DNA of 64,000 nt, taken from positions 6,200,001 to 6,264,000 of the forward strand of contig OW051497.1 of NCBI GenBank assembly GCA_932521035.1, in the 5' to 3' direction. This DNA comes from Oscheius dolichura. Taxonomy: Eukaryota > Nematoda > Chromadorea > Rhabditida > Rhabditidae. The notes below the pieces were generated by a model. That model saw only the letters and a program-made list of their open reading frames with translations. It had not been told where the DNA came from and made no database searches. Position numbers and translations under genes: made by a program. Numbering within the stretch: the stretch's first letter is position 1; each line of letters starts with the position of its first letter. Positions 36,717 through 48,596 of the stretch are shown piece after piece.

Positions 36717-39353
36717 ATGACATTTGACACGGTATCATCTTGTTTTAAGGATTATGTACCACGGGCACAAGTTCCTCCGGCCTTTGGAGACCGACGCATT
36801 GCAATTCCACACACAATTGATCCCATTGTTCGCAAGCCGGTACTACGAGGAAATTCTGGCGATGAAGATGAGCTCAAACGGAAAAAGATTGAGGCATTCC
36901 GCAATTCTTTTTTTCATGTTTAATGGTCCGTTTATAGGCACGTTGGAGGCGGTTAGGAATTAACCCGAAGACCATCTACTACCCCACGAGGAAGCCGAAG
37001 ATCTATGACAGTGAAGAAGATGAAGAAGAGACTGACACAGTTACTAGAATTCCAGAAATCCTTAGAGCGACTCGCGATAAGTTGAGGTCACACAGGATTC
37101 AACAGCTGAACATTGAGGAGGTAGGACTTACTTTTCTTTTTTAAACAATTTCACATCTATAGAGAGAAAGAATTGTAAGACCAACGCATCCTTATTCGAC
37201 AAATGTGAGAAGATAGCTAACGTTTAGAAAGAATTATTCAGAAGGACATAATCAATGTCCCATCTACTCCCAATACGAGGAAATCAGTTCCTTCAGTCTA
37301 TGAAGACAAGGATTTGAAGAATCGTCCACGGATCCATGGTCCGATACTTTCTGCACCCGGTTAGCATGCACACATACACTGTTCGCCACTTGCAAAATTG
37401 CACAAAGACGAATGTTCCTTCATGCCCTGGTGCATGGGTTGTTTCGGGCTTTAGTTTATAGAAAGCTTCTAACTTTCCGGTTTACTAACCGGGATCTTTG
37501 TAGGGGATCTTGGTGCGCCGGTGCAGACTCCAGCTATTCCAAGAGTTTTTTCCCCTATATCACAGCAAAGCGGAGACTACCACTCAAGGACTGTTCCTAT
37601 TAGAAAGAATTATCAATTTACGGAGAAGCTCAGCCAACGACCAAGACTGCGGATCCGTCGACCTGGTATGCTCGGGGATCCCTCCCTCTCTCCCTATTGT
37701 AACATTGTCTCGTTGGATCACAAAGTGCATGACTTTCGGGTTGCATGGGTGACGTCTTTTTGAATGGCCTTAGTTTTTGGGAATGGGAAAGTGGTTCTAT
37801 TTTTATCCAATTTAGTTTCTTACCTAGAGAAACAAACACTTCGGTTGTGGTTATGGGAAAACACAATTACTTTAGGAGAACCGCGAGCGGAGGAGCCTTA
37901 CCATTCCAGCGAGGATCCCACTCTCACTCCATTCGAGAATAACGCCAGAACAAAGGCCGGTTTTGGAGGGTCTGCCTTTGCGGCTGCTGCCGCTGCCGCG
38001 GGGGCCTTCGCTAACTTGCGTAAGTTATTACTCTTATGACTACTTACGCCTACTTGTTTAGCTCAACAACCTGCTCCTGCTACCCAAGCTCCAATACCCC
38101 CTTCAACGCCTCCACCTCCTCTTACAACTGCTCCCCCGCCACCTCCAACTACTGCCGCACCGACTACAGCCCCTCCTCCACCCCCATCTCCACCACCCGC
38201 ACCAACGGCCGAAGAATCCGGTGGTGAATCTGGAGCCGGATTTGGTTTTGGTCCTTCTGAGCTGCCACCAGAGTTTGCTAACGTCGGGTTTGGAATTGGA
38301 GGAGCAGACGGCAACGCACTTAGCTTTGGACCAGATGAATCTTCCAGACCGAAGCAGAGGTTTGGACATCTTTTACAACAAATAACTTGAAATACTAGAA
38401 AACAACCAAATCCCGAACTTGCACAAGAAAATCTCGTCATTCCACAGAACTCCGGACTGCGGCCTGTTGCTCCTCCTAAGGAATTTGCAGGCGGCTTTGG
38501 ACCTGGAGGAGGCATGTTATTTTTGAAGTAGATTTAACAGACAAGTTCAGGAGGTTTCGGCAGCGGAAGTGGAAGTAGTGGAGGCGGCGGTTTTGGTGGT
38601 GGTGGAGGTGGTTTTGGAGGAAGCGGGGGTGGCGGTTCACCCTTTGGCGGTTCTGGAAGTCGTCCTTCCGCTGGCCCCGATGAGCCAAGTCTGTTTTTAT
38701 TTTTTAGAAAGAACGTTTCTTTTTAGGTGAAGCGGATTTCTTTACGGGCGATTCGGCCCTGCAGCCTTCCAAGGGTCCTACTGGTGATGGATATGGTCCT
38801 CCTGTATTCCCTGGTGGCGCCGCTCCTCCTCCTGTTGCCTCTGTTGGGGTCGGTGGTGCCGCTGCTGGCAAGAGTCCTTTCGGAGCTCAAACAATGGAAG
38901 TTACTGAAAATCCTCCCACAACAGTCAAGCCCTCTGCCATGTTGGATATTCTCAATCGAGCCGATCAAGGGTTCAACCAAGCAATTCGACACTTTGAAAG
39001 CGGAACACCCGTCGAATCGGCGGCTTTGGATATCCTAGAAGGTTTGGCCATGCATTACATAAAAAGACATAAACACGTTCAGTTGCACTTGGATCGGAAA
39101 AACTAGATTCCCAGGCTAAACTCTTGGGGCATGTTGACAGGACGATCGGTCTCGACAATTTACAGAGGATACAACGTTGGGCAAATACAGCAGGCGCTAT
39201 GGACTTCTTTAAAGAACAGGTGGATTCGTCTGGCTATTCGTTAAAACCAGGAATATTCAGTTTGTGAAACTGGCAAAGAATTTCGAACCGGCAGAAGATC
39301 TTCTACCAACAGTCCCACCTCAATTCGAGTACCTCTTCAAGAGGGGCCGGTGA
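36717..39353 (+). CDS. Large Pro/Gly-rich protein, unrecognised family
   Basis: About 13 exons join in frame from ATG 36717 to TGA 39351-39353, including 36717-36893, 36938-37120, 37163-37204, 37242-37359, 37504-37665, 37876-38019, 38062-38359. The N-terminal third is charged (ARWRRLGINPKTIYYPTRKP, DSEEDEEETD). The middle holds an Ala run (SAFAAAAAAAGAFANL), a Pro/Thr block (PIPPSTPPPPLTTAPPPPP) and a long Gly/Phe/Ser block (GFGSGSGSSGGGG, GGFGGSGGGG). The C-terminal ~110 residues look globular and helical: LDILNRADQGFNQAIRHFES, LLGHVDRTIGLDNLQRIQRW and FVKLAKNFEPAEDLLP. I do not recognise it; a low-complexity scaffold or matrix protein with a conserved tail is the likely reading. No signal peptide is visible, so a first exon may be missing. 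The joins at 36893 and about 38512 need unusual splice sites. AATAAA at 39597. Confidence 0.7.
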
Positions 39354-40271
39354 TCTCATAACCTAATATTGTTGTGTTTCCTTTTACTCGCCTTACTGCA
39401 TCCTCCTACGGGAACAGATATCCCAGGTTCTTCGAAAGTATTCGATCGGCCCACTGTCTTTCAAACAAATTCCAAGTGCATTAATATTTTGTCCCCTTTT
39501 CTCTCAATCCGCCCTCATTGCTCATTTCTCCTTGCCATCTCGAATTTATATTTATTAATTTTAATTAAGAAGATGTCACGAACAACCGAAGTGACCAATA
39601 AATATTATACACAGTTTGATCATCCAAAACGTTGACCATTTTTATTGATAATAGCAAGCGTGCCGAGATAGCCTCCCCGGACAAGGAACACTGCTCTTTT
39701 TCAGTTCTTCGCGTCCTGAACGATTTCCTATCTTACACGTGCCTGTCGGGGATCTCCATGTGACACAAATGGGCTTTTGTGCTGGTAATCAGAATGAGTT
39801 TGCTGAAGGTGCACAGGCTCTTTTGATAGGAAAATTCGAGGGTGCTCTAGCACCGAGAAAAGTAAAGACAAAATAGAGGAAGCAGGAAAGGTTAAGTGAT
39901 TTATAGTCATCAATCTCTTTTTTAAAGGAAGAAGTCTGCTAGCCAACCGGATGAACCTGATAAACGACATTATACGACTAGCTGTTATGAGTGCGAATCC
40001 CGCAATTTGTACTTTGTAAATGTGTCTACACTGTGATTTGAAGCCCACAAAAATGCCGCTTAATCTTTTGCACGCTATAACTGCTTTGAACCTTGTTCAA
40101 GCAAGAAAGCTCCCGAAAGCCATGCGGTGATAGCTTATCTCGGCTATAAAACCTCGTTTCGTTCTCGGTAATAGACGTTAGCCGTCATTGTGTTTCCTTA
40201 TCATACAGTAGTTCAGGAGCAGTTGCTCGTTTCCTTGTCCTTTTGTTCTTCTCAATTTAGAAAATTTTAGG
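39354..40271. other. Intergenic with lipase 3 promoter
   Basis: No supportable gene. Contains the poly(A) signal AATAAA at 39597-39602 of the upstream gene and the promoter words of lipase 3. Confidence 0.45.
40128..40150 (+). promoter_or_regulatory. Paired GATA sites and TATA box upstream of lipase 3
   Basis: TGATAG and the inverted CTTATC lie back to back at 40128-40139, followed by TATAAA at 40145-40150, 122 nt before the ATG. The same GATA-plus-TATA plan sits before lipase 1, consistent with gut expression of both paralogues. Confidence 0.45.
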
Positions 40272-41277
40272 ATGTTCCTGCCTATGATATTGCTGACATA
40301 TGCGAACTACTCAGATCCTTGGGCAAGGAACTATATGCTTCCTTTGGCATCTGGGGCCTACTCCGAAGATCCTCAGGGATGCCTGACAAACACTTTTGGA
40401 GACGGAAACGTAACTTTTTATTATTATTATCAAACACCAATTTTCAGCTGAAAAGGCTGGTGAAAGTTAAATGTGACGCTGTTATTTCTGACGATTGTGC
40501 CGGGTATACCGCTTCGATTCCCTCAAAGAATGCCATAGTCGTCGCCTTCCGTGGAACCAACCGCTTTTTCCAGCTCGTCGAGGAAGGAACCAAGTCCGTC
40601 TTCAAGGACAAGGTTGGCCTTGTACATCCAAAAACTTATTAAAAGTGTTGCTTAGATGGATTGGATCGCCGGAGGGAAAGTGTCCAAGTATTTCGGAGAT
40701 GGATTTCTCAGACTCTGGGATCAGGGAATGAAGGACGACTTTGTCACCCTTCTCAACAAGTATCCCAATTATGAAGTCTGGGTAACTGGACACTCTCTCG
40801 GAGGAGCTCTCGCTTCGCTGGCTGCCTCTTACATCATCTCAACTAACCTAGTCACTCAGGACAAGATCAAGCTGATAACTTATGGAGAGCCACGCGTCGG
40901 AGAAAAGAACTACGCCTCTGCCCACGACAACCAGTTGGGCTATGCGTTCCGTGTGACTCACTGGTAGGATTGGAATGGCAATATAGGCAATTTCTGAGTT
41001 TTCCAGGCGAGATATCGTTCCCCACGTTCCCCCAGAGGACTTTGAGGGATACTACCACGCCCGCCAGGAGATCTTCTACAAGGAGAAGATGACCCCCACC
41101 GACTACAAAGTTTGCGAACGTTAGTTTTAGATTGGTTTCAAATAGACTGAACATTTTTCAGAAGACGAGGACAAGAAGTGTAGCGATGGCCTCGACATCA
41201 CAACCAGTATCGACGAGCACCTCCACTACTTTGGAAGAGACGTCAACGCTTGGGGGGCTAAGGGATGCAAGCAATAA
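40272..41277 (+). CDS. Secreted class 3 lipase (lipase 3)
   Basis: Five exons (40272-40409, 40448-40612, 40656-40963, 41007-41119, 41162-41277) give 279 residues. The start MFLPMILLTYANYSDPWA is a short signal-like segment, followed by GCLTNTFGDGN, IVVAFRGTNRFFQL, the elbow VWVTGHSLGGALA with catalytic Ser, YGEPRVGEKN, Asp in HWRDIVPHVP and His in EHLHYFGRD. It closely parallels lipase 1: the same 165-nt exon, the same phase, the same IAGGKVSKYFGDGF and C-terminal WGAKGCKQ. Two introns present in lipase 1 are absent here, so the copies have diverged by intron loss or gain. Enzyme activity on neutral lipids is expected. TATA and GATA words precede it. Confidence 0.93.
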
Positions 41278-41415
41278 TTCAATGTACAAATATAAATATT
41301 GAAACTATTTACTACGCACTATCTTGCTCTAAGGATATTAAACACGCCGTCGAGAACTCCTTTGAACAGGGAATCAAAAGACTCGATCATCCCGTGTTGC
41401 ATATTCCTGAATTCG

Positions 41416-42233
41416 TTATTTATCCGTCGTCCAAGAGGCGAAAGAATACGTGAATCCGTCGTCCATTCTTCCTATCCCCGTTCTCACTCTTCCCATGATT
41501 TCCCTCCACCGCTGTCTCGCCTTGACCGGATCGGTCTCCTGGAAAATATTTTGATTAGATGCTGTAATTTGTTCTCTCACATTGCGTAATATGACTTTTG
41601 TAGATTCCATTCCTCCGGGGAACTTTCTTACAGTTTCCTAAGATAATAATGTCACAGTTAAACGGGTGCGAGGCTCACTTTGATAAGAGTCCCATTCTCG
41701 TTCTTTGTTTCGTTTTTTAAAACTTCTGAGTGCGGAATATCAGAGAAGACAAACTTGGGGAAGGAAAAAAGCTTAGCGAATAACGAGGGCAGATTCTTAT
41801 CCTTAGACGTTGACGAGGAATCTGTTAAGGTCACCGAATTTGGCCGCTTTTTATCTATATGTTGGCTTTTCTATTGCCATTCGGAATAAAACCTTTTCCA
41901 ATAGGAACTGGTTGGCCGTTGCGTTCTTCACCCGTGGCTGCAGTGAGGTCATGCAGTTTTATGATCACTAAAGAATCATTGATAAATGGTTATGAGGGGG
42001 ACTGACGGTCACATGGACTAAGGAGCTCGCTGCTGTTGAACTGTTCCTTGTCAGAACAGGAAGTCGTGGGAGAGGCTCCACAGCGGGCAGGAATGCTTAC
42101 AGGGCAAGGATGGGCACATCTTGACCGACTAAAATGGAAAGGAGCACACTCACCCACAACAGCAATGGTCGTCAGAATAGGAAACGACTGCTGAGTAGCA
42201 GAGAGAGACGAGGGCAATAGCCAAGGTCAGCAT
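41416..42233 (-). CDS. Secreted CCCG-motif protein (minus member of divergent pair)
   Basis: Five minus-strand exons (42154-42233, 42019-42128, 41893-41967, 41679-41854, 41416-41637) join exactly in frame to 220 residues. A signal peptide (MLTLAIALVSLCYSAVVS) is followed by HCCCGRSRCAHPC, IPARCGASPTTSC, then a Lys/Ser/Asn-rich middle (NETKNENGTLIK) and a helical end (SNQNIFQETDPVKARQRW). The head matches that of the plus-strand neighbour, which opens 294 bp away in the opposite direction. I do not recognise a family from this protein alone; it may be a ground-like relative that lost the C-terminal domain. The first intron is 25 nt (42129-42153, GTGAGT to TTTTAG). Without splicing at 42018 the gene would encode only a 72-residue Cys-rich peptide, an alternative reading. 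Confidence 0.7.
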
Positions 42234-42527
42234 GAGATGGACTGTTTTTGAAATGGCAACTGGCGGTGTAATGGACTGACTCGAGAACGACATAACTAGT
42301 TTGTCAAAATTGAGGTGACATCTGATGTTTACCTGAAATTGTGAACTGATCCCTGCAGAAGTTGTTCCCTTTCTCTTACAGGGTGGTAGCTGTCATATCA
42401 ACAGGTAGAGGCCGCGAAAGAACTTCGCTTTCAAAATATGGCCGACTAAAAAGTAGAACACCCATATAAAGCGCTCTGGCTAATCCCCGTTTTTATCTGT
42501 TTCTACCTAACTTTTCCTTCTTCCCGG
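42234..42527. promoter_or_regulatory. Shared bidirectional promoter of the CCCG gene pair
   Basis: Only 294 bp separates the two divergent start codons. The stretch contains CATATAAAG at 42463-42471, which serves as a TATA word for the plus gene 57 nt before its ATG. Co-regulation of the pair is inferred from geometry. Confidence 0.45.
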
Positions 42528-44000
42528 ATGAAAGTTTGTGTTTTTGTTAGTAAACACTTCTCAGAAATTTCAGCTAATCAGCTTATTCCTCGTCATCACA
42601 TGTGCCCAAAGTAGCCCAGTCAGGACCTCTTTATGTTGTTGTGGTTGCACTGAGGTAATTTCCATATTAACGAAAGACGCAACAAAATAGGATCCCTGTC
42701 CGGTCGTCGGGTCCAACTGCCCACATCCACGGATGCCTTGTGTTGACGATGAGCGGCTAGGGGGTATTGTTTACTGCAACGGTAGCCCTATTGAAGAGCG
42801 TTAGTATCTTCTTTTCAGATCTTCAGAGGTTATGGGATATAGCCACAACAATCGACAGGCCAGAGGTGATGCCACTTTTTGGCTCCTCCGCAATCTCTGC
42901 ATTTTCAGGAACGCCGTCCGACTGATTCTGTTACGGCATTCATTGGCCACACCGGTAGATTTAATCGCTTCGGCAATAGCATTTCTGGTCAGCTGAAGCC
43001 AGAGATCCCTGATACTGAATTATTAAACAAAAATGTCGTGTATCGGTAGAGCTTATGTCTTTACTTCGAGGAATTTGATTCAGGGATCAAAATGGTACCA
43101 CGGAAATTCGCTTCAGCCCGCCTAGAGCAAAGTTGGCGAAGATCGAAAAAGTTCGAACATCCCATTCCTCTCAGTCTTCATTTTTAGAATCTGGATAATC
43201 TCGATAGAATGCAGCTGATGTTAAACGACTTGCAGAGCATGATTTCCACGGTCAAAGGTCTTTGTCGCTCACAATGGAGTAATTGTAGTAATTGCAGGGT
43301 TGATTGACAAGGAAGTCGAACTCAAGTCGGAAACTCTGACGAACGAAGAAACAGTTGACTCCCTACCAGAAGGCGCTGACAACATTTCGGAAGAGGTTGC
43401 CGGCTGACCTCCCGGCTCATTTAGTTATGACATTTAGGAGGAGCGCCAAGCAATTGATGATGTCATTATGCGGATGAAGGGAGCCTTCCAAAAAATGACA
43501 AAAGATGGGCCGCCGGCCACTGAGGTAGAAAATGTGCTTCCGCTTGAAGCGATCCCCCGGGGAAAGGCGATCGCTCTTTAATACTTTAAGGAGTGGAAAC
43601 TTCCCGATCCGGGGCGAAAATAGACAAAGCCGGCCGATGTGACGCTATTCTAGGTCGACTCTTCGATGTCATCCCCCGTTCTGGACATGCAATCCCTTCC
43701 TCTCGTCCTAATGAATAGCCGACCAAAGAGAGCGGCCAAGAAAAATGCGGGAAATTGCAATGATGAGCAGCTGCGAGAACTAATTGATAATAACATTGGA
43801 TCGGACGCAAAAAACTCCAAGCGTCAGATTCAACGAGCAGCGGAAAAAGAATTTGGCGGTAGGAACTAATTCAATGTGCCAGGGAGTACAACTCTATTTT
43901 AGGAACCTTTAACGTTATTTGTAGCCCGTGCGAGTTCTCCTTTGTAATAAGCTCACAGAAATATTGTGAGGGCTTCAAAGATCAGGTCAATGTGCCGTAG
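42528..44000 (+). CDS. Secreted CCCG-motif protein with C-terminal ground-like domain
   Basis: Eleven exons (42528-42545, 42574-42654, 42691-42781, 42819-42865, 42909-43045, 43084-43150, 43188-43257, 43298-43395, 43438-43524, 43654-43858, 43903-44000) join exactly in frame to 332 residues. Signal peptide MKVCVFLISLFLVITCA; head LCCCGCTEDPCPVVGSNCPHP; a helical middle (LDNLDRMQLMLNDLQSMIS); and the ground-like domain NCNDEQLRELIDNNIGSDAK, SKRQIQRAAEKEFGG, TFNVICSPCEFSFVISS, KYC. Ground-like proteins are hedgehog-related nematode secreted proteins linked to cuticle and moulting. The domain keeps its usual cysteines. The 43525-43653 intron is the weakest join: reading through it instead ends the protein at 43580 and would leave the ground-like exons as a separate gene. 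The first intron is 28 nt. Confidence 0.75.
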
Positions 44001-47000
44001 AATTTTGGAAGAGTCTGTGTTCAGGTGGCCTGCTTTGTCTTCCTTCAGCCGCCTACGTCCCTAAAAAGGGCTCGCTAGCCGACGTTCTCAACCTTCGTCT
44101 CCGTCATGACTTTAATAAACTTACACTCATTGCTTACTCCTCTTAGAAGTTTATCTTGTAGAGACCCTTGTTGTGGCTGGCCGATTTCACAAATGTTTTT
44201 GCGGAGCTTGCCAATTACATTCCGGCTATTTTAAGCATCCCTTTGGAAAGTGCTTGACAGTTATTGTGCCGTTCGACGCGACCATGTCATGAGTAAAGGC
44301 TGATGTGGCGAGCGTCACCAACAGGAAGCCGTCCCTGTCCCCATCCGGCGTGTCTGAGTTCTGTCAGAGGGCATTCAGAGGCGAATGACATACGCAGAGA
44401 GCTAGTAGCCTCATAATTTGCAGCACGTCCGCGTAGTCGTATGAATATTTACGAAAAACCCTTAACCGAAACTTCTTTGGTCAACACGTGCTCCTTAAAA
44501 TAATTAGTTTCCTTATTTCGAGAAGCTAACCCTAACCATGTTTATAGCTAGGCGAAGTCAATCCGGGCTCCTCTTCCATACCAACAACTTAGAGTGATTC
44601 GTTAAATATGTTTGTAGAAAACTGAGACACTGGTTCAGTCATTGCCGAGACTGGGGAATTATTTCCAACTAACGAGCATCCGTCCAAAATACTTGATCCA
44701 AAGCGTTCGCTCTTTTGATTAGAGCGGGGTTTCTAGCTCAGTTCCCCTCTGGTTTCATATAATGAGACTAGCGGGATCTTCTCTGCAAAACGGGGGAATT
44801 CAGTAATAACCCTTCACCTCCCCCCGAAGCAGACAGTAGTCTCTCATTTCTTAATTTCGATGAGCCTAGAAATGAGAGCTCAGCTGCTGCCAATGTTTGC
44901 CCAATAGGTGGCCTTTTTGTCGCATTCATGGCGATTCTCGAACGGAAATTAAAGTGCTTGTTGACTGGGAATCCGCTGGTCCTTGTTTGGTTCATTGAAA
45001 CTTTTCTGCCCAATTTAAAGACCCTGTTGTCTTGGGGGTTAGTCTAATACCACAATAGCCAAGCATCACAGTGATCCTCACCCTCATTCATCTTTTGAGA
45101 ATACGCGTGTCCCCGCGTCTGGGGGGAAACCCTCGTCGTTCATATTTTCTCTTTTTTTCCTGGAAGCCTCCATGCCAGGCGGTTCCTTTTGCGAAACAGA
45201 AAAACTTCCTCAATCTGTATTTAAATTGCGAAGAGCAGATACCATCACAGCTAACGCAATTTCATTAAATCCACGAGAGGTTTAAGTTTCTAGGTTGAAT
45301 CCTATTTCCAAATTGGGTCCCTAACTTGTATCGGGTACCAGAGGGTGAAACCTAATCATCGGTCGCGGTGTCTTGTTCCTTCCTTACCAAGAATGCTACT
45401 CGACCTAGTTCATGAACTCATTCCCCGACTAATGTATTTTGCTCGGAAGCCATTTATTCGTATCAGCTTTACCACTTTCGCCATATGAGTAAGGTAGATC
45501 TACTCGCACCAGGAATCGGAGAGTAACTTTATCGTTCGGCTCGCGTAATCTGAGACCTTCCAAAAACATCTTTGTCTTTGCTTTTCGTTCCTCCGCATTT
45601 CTTTCTTTCTTTGTGGATGGTTTAAATCGAATAATGTCCAGTGACCTAAAAGTTTACGCTTTGTCTGATGGACAACGGTCTACACAACTTACTCAGCCAT
45701 ATGACTTCCCTCTCTTCGTGTTTCCCAATTTCCCCTGAAGCCCCAGTTCTATTCCACGAGTGAATGTTTTGCCCAAAATCTGTTGAAGTGGGTTGCTCAT
45801 TTAGGGTTACGTTGACCGCCTTCATGGCGATTACCTGTTTATCTTACGTCTGAACAGGTGAGCGAGGAGTTCGTCTATCCGAAAGTCTCACTCAGAGATG
45901 GAAGATTAGTTGATCCCATTTTTTATTGCACCTGCACCATTTACCCGGAATAGTCTTAGAGCCTCAACTTCTGGTCTCGATCCCCGATCGAGGAACCATA
46001 GATTCGCATGAGTTCTCGTTAGTCTCATACTACTGAATGCATGGAGTAATGAAGGTAATCATCAATTTCTATGGCCTCCCGATGGTCGGTTCCATGTAGG
46101 CTGCAAACAATAGGTTCAAGTTGTGATGGAGAACTCCCCCACACATGTTTGCTTTTCAAATGTTCGACACAGACCGTTTTTTCCACATTGTAATCCTTGT
46201 TTCGGAATGACTAAAGAATACGCTTCTCCCCTCTCATCTCGTATTGCATGAATTCTCTTCCTTGTTTGGAAGTTCCTCCCCCAGACCCCGGGGTTGCTTA
46301 TTAATTTTTGGCTTTGCGTCTACGAACGCATTAGTCTACTCTGAAAAGACACTGGTATCCTCAATCGGTTCGACTTCTATCCTCCGCAGAAGGGATCAGT
46401 TCAATGGACCCACACGACTAATAAAGAGAATTGTCGCTTAAGCCGATTGCCTCAGGGTCAGCGCATCACCAATTCATAGACAGCCATTTCCATTTCTATC
46501 AACGGCCCACTTGTTCATCCCTTTGTTCTGTTTGTCCATTAGTCTTAGGTGATCCATATTCCGGTGACCAATCATAGACACCACCTTCTTCTGACGTAAA
46601 GAGCACAACTGTAGTTAAGATTCACTCAAGCTTACACATTGCTCGCTATGATCCGTTAAATTTTACCCACTCAAGATACAACCTTCGTCGTGTAGGCTTG
46701 CCAACTTGTATGAGTTTGTGTTCCTTGTCTCTTTTTATAAACAGTGGTCAGCTCTGTTAAGAATTCTTGTTGCTAAGAGGCCGTATAAGATCATCATTTC
46801 ATAGGAAATGCCACATTCTGATATATACCTTTCCCGGGGCTATTAATACTTCCATTCCTTGTTATTATTCTCCGCTTGACGGAAGGTATCCCGACTAATT
46901 TCATTCTCTCAAATTTACCTGTTTGTCGCCACGTGTTGCTCTGTTGTCAATACCAAACAGCCGGCCACTTTTTGCTACAGGGGTTGAATGTATTCACAAC

Positions 47001-48596
47001 GCGCTGACCTCAAACTTCAGTTTTGGGTTTTAGAGCGAGATTTCACCTGCTTCCCCGTTATTTCTTCGACTGACCTCATCTGATACGCGTTCTACTTTGT
47101 CCTTTTCGTTTCGCGGCTCAGCAGACAAGAATGAAGTCGAGCACACAAAAAGTTATCATCTAGATATGCCTTCCCCTGGGGGAATCCGTAAAAAAAGTGA
47201 CTCTATTGAAGCGCGTTTCAGTCTGTTCGGTGGCAACTGCCACATTGCTCTACACACTCATCTATTTGGTCAATCGAACAGGCCTTTCGAATTTGAACAG
47301 TTTTACAGCTTTTTAACTTGGCTGGATGCTTTCCGCGTTCAAATCTTTTTTTTTGACAAAACGTTCAGATGGTTTTTAATCACCGGTAATGTTTTATCAC
47401 CTTCAGAACTGATGTGATAGGTTCCATTTGTCTCCTATTCACGAAAAGATGATCATATACCTTCCGTGCCCTCGAGATAACGTCAAGCCTCCTCTCTCTT
47501 TTCCCGGATCTTCGGTTTGCAACTAAGCGTTAAAAGGGCGCACACTTAATTAGAGCGTTCCTTGGTTTCCAAAAAATTTTTAGTCAGCTGACGACTCTCC
47601 CATATTCTGAAATTCTGAAGATCTGCGCTTGAATTTATCTATTTCCCGATTCTTTTCACTAACAATCAGACGGATTAGACAATTCATATAATCCCGTCTA
47701 CTTCCCTGTTATGACTCCTGACCGAAATTGATCGGATAACAGTAGCCTATATCTCCGGCCGCTCGAGCTCTATTTGTTTGTCAAAAGAAGGCGGGCAATA
47801 GAATTATAGCTACTACTTACTGCCGTCCTATGGTCATGGTAACTTGATTCTTAGATTGATACCCTGGCTATTTTGGTGCCCAGACGGGTTTATCTTGTTT
47901 CGAAAAGTCTTAACCTGTATTTACAGCCAGAGAAGCCGCCTTCGGCAATTGCATAGCTTGCCCTTTTCACAAAAGCCATCAGCCCAAAACAAGCGTCTTC
48001 AGACCAAACATTGCTTCATTAATTTGGATTGTTTAGAAGAGCTCCTTGACGCGTCCTTTCGGCTCATCTTTATCCATTCTCTGCTCCTTACGTTACGTAT
48101 GTGTGCCTTTTCCAAAAGAGTGTGGGTCTGACCAAACTTGACAACGCGGGCGGGATACCTGACTCAAACCCTTGTTTTCAAGGATTCCGGGCTCTCGCGG
48201 TAGAAGCAATCACCTTGATGAAATTACTGCCCTGCGACACCACTTATTTTACTATTTTGAGGGCGGTGAGGACATGACGTTTTGGGATATCGTATCATTT
48301 TACAAGGGTTGTGTTTCCTCAGCTTATCGAGCTTCCCGGATCAAATGTTTCCCTGAAAGAAGAGGTTTATTAAGGAAACGAGCAATAGTTAATACCTGCT
48401 GCTTGTCGAGGAAGTGGTATGTGTCCGTAGTTTACATGTTAGCAACTTCCAGCCGCGACATTTGTTTTTTGAGATGCCAATTGTTGTGAACTAATCACTC
48501 TTTCACGGGTGACCCCCTTATTGTTTATTATCTTATTTTTATCCTCACCTTGTGATCAACGCCCTGCTCCTCCCGAAACCAAATGAACTATTTCAG
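44001..48596. other. 4.6-kb gene desert
   Basis: Open frames here are short and show no family resemblance, signal peptide with donor, or chain of splice joins. T-rich and C/T-rich stretches are common toward the right. It may hold distal regulatory DNA or decayed sequence. I see no repeat array or transposon ends. Confidence 0.45.

Noticed and set aside
38512-38551. A third GC-AG intron in the Pro/Gly-rich gene
   Set aside because: A canonical 30-nt GT-AG intron gives an equally good in-frame join, so the GC reading is not needed.
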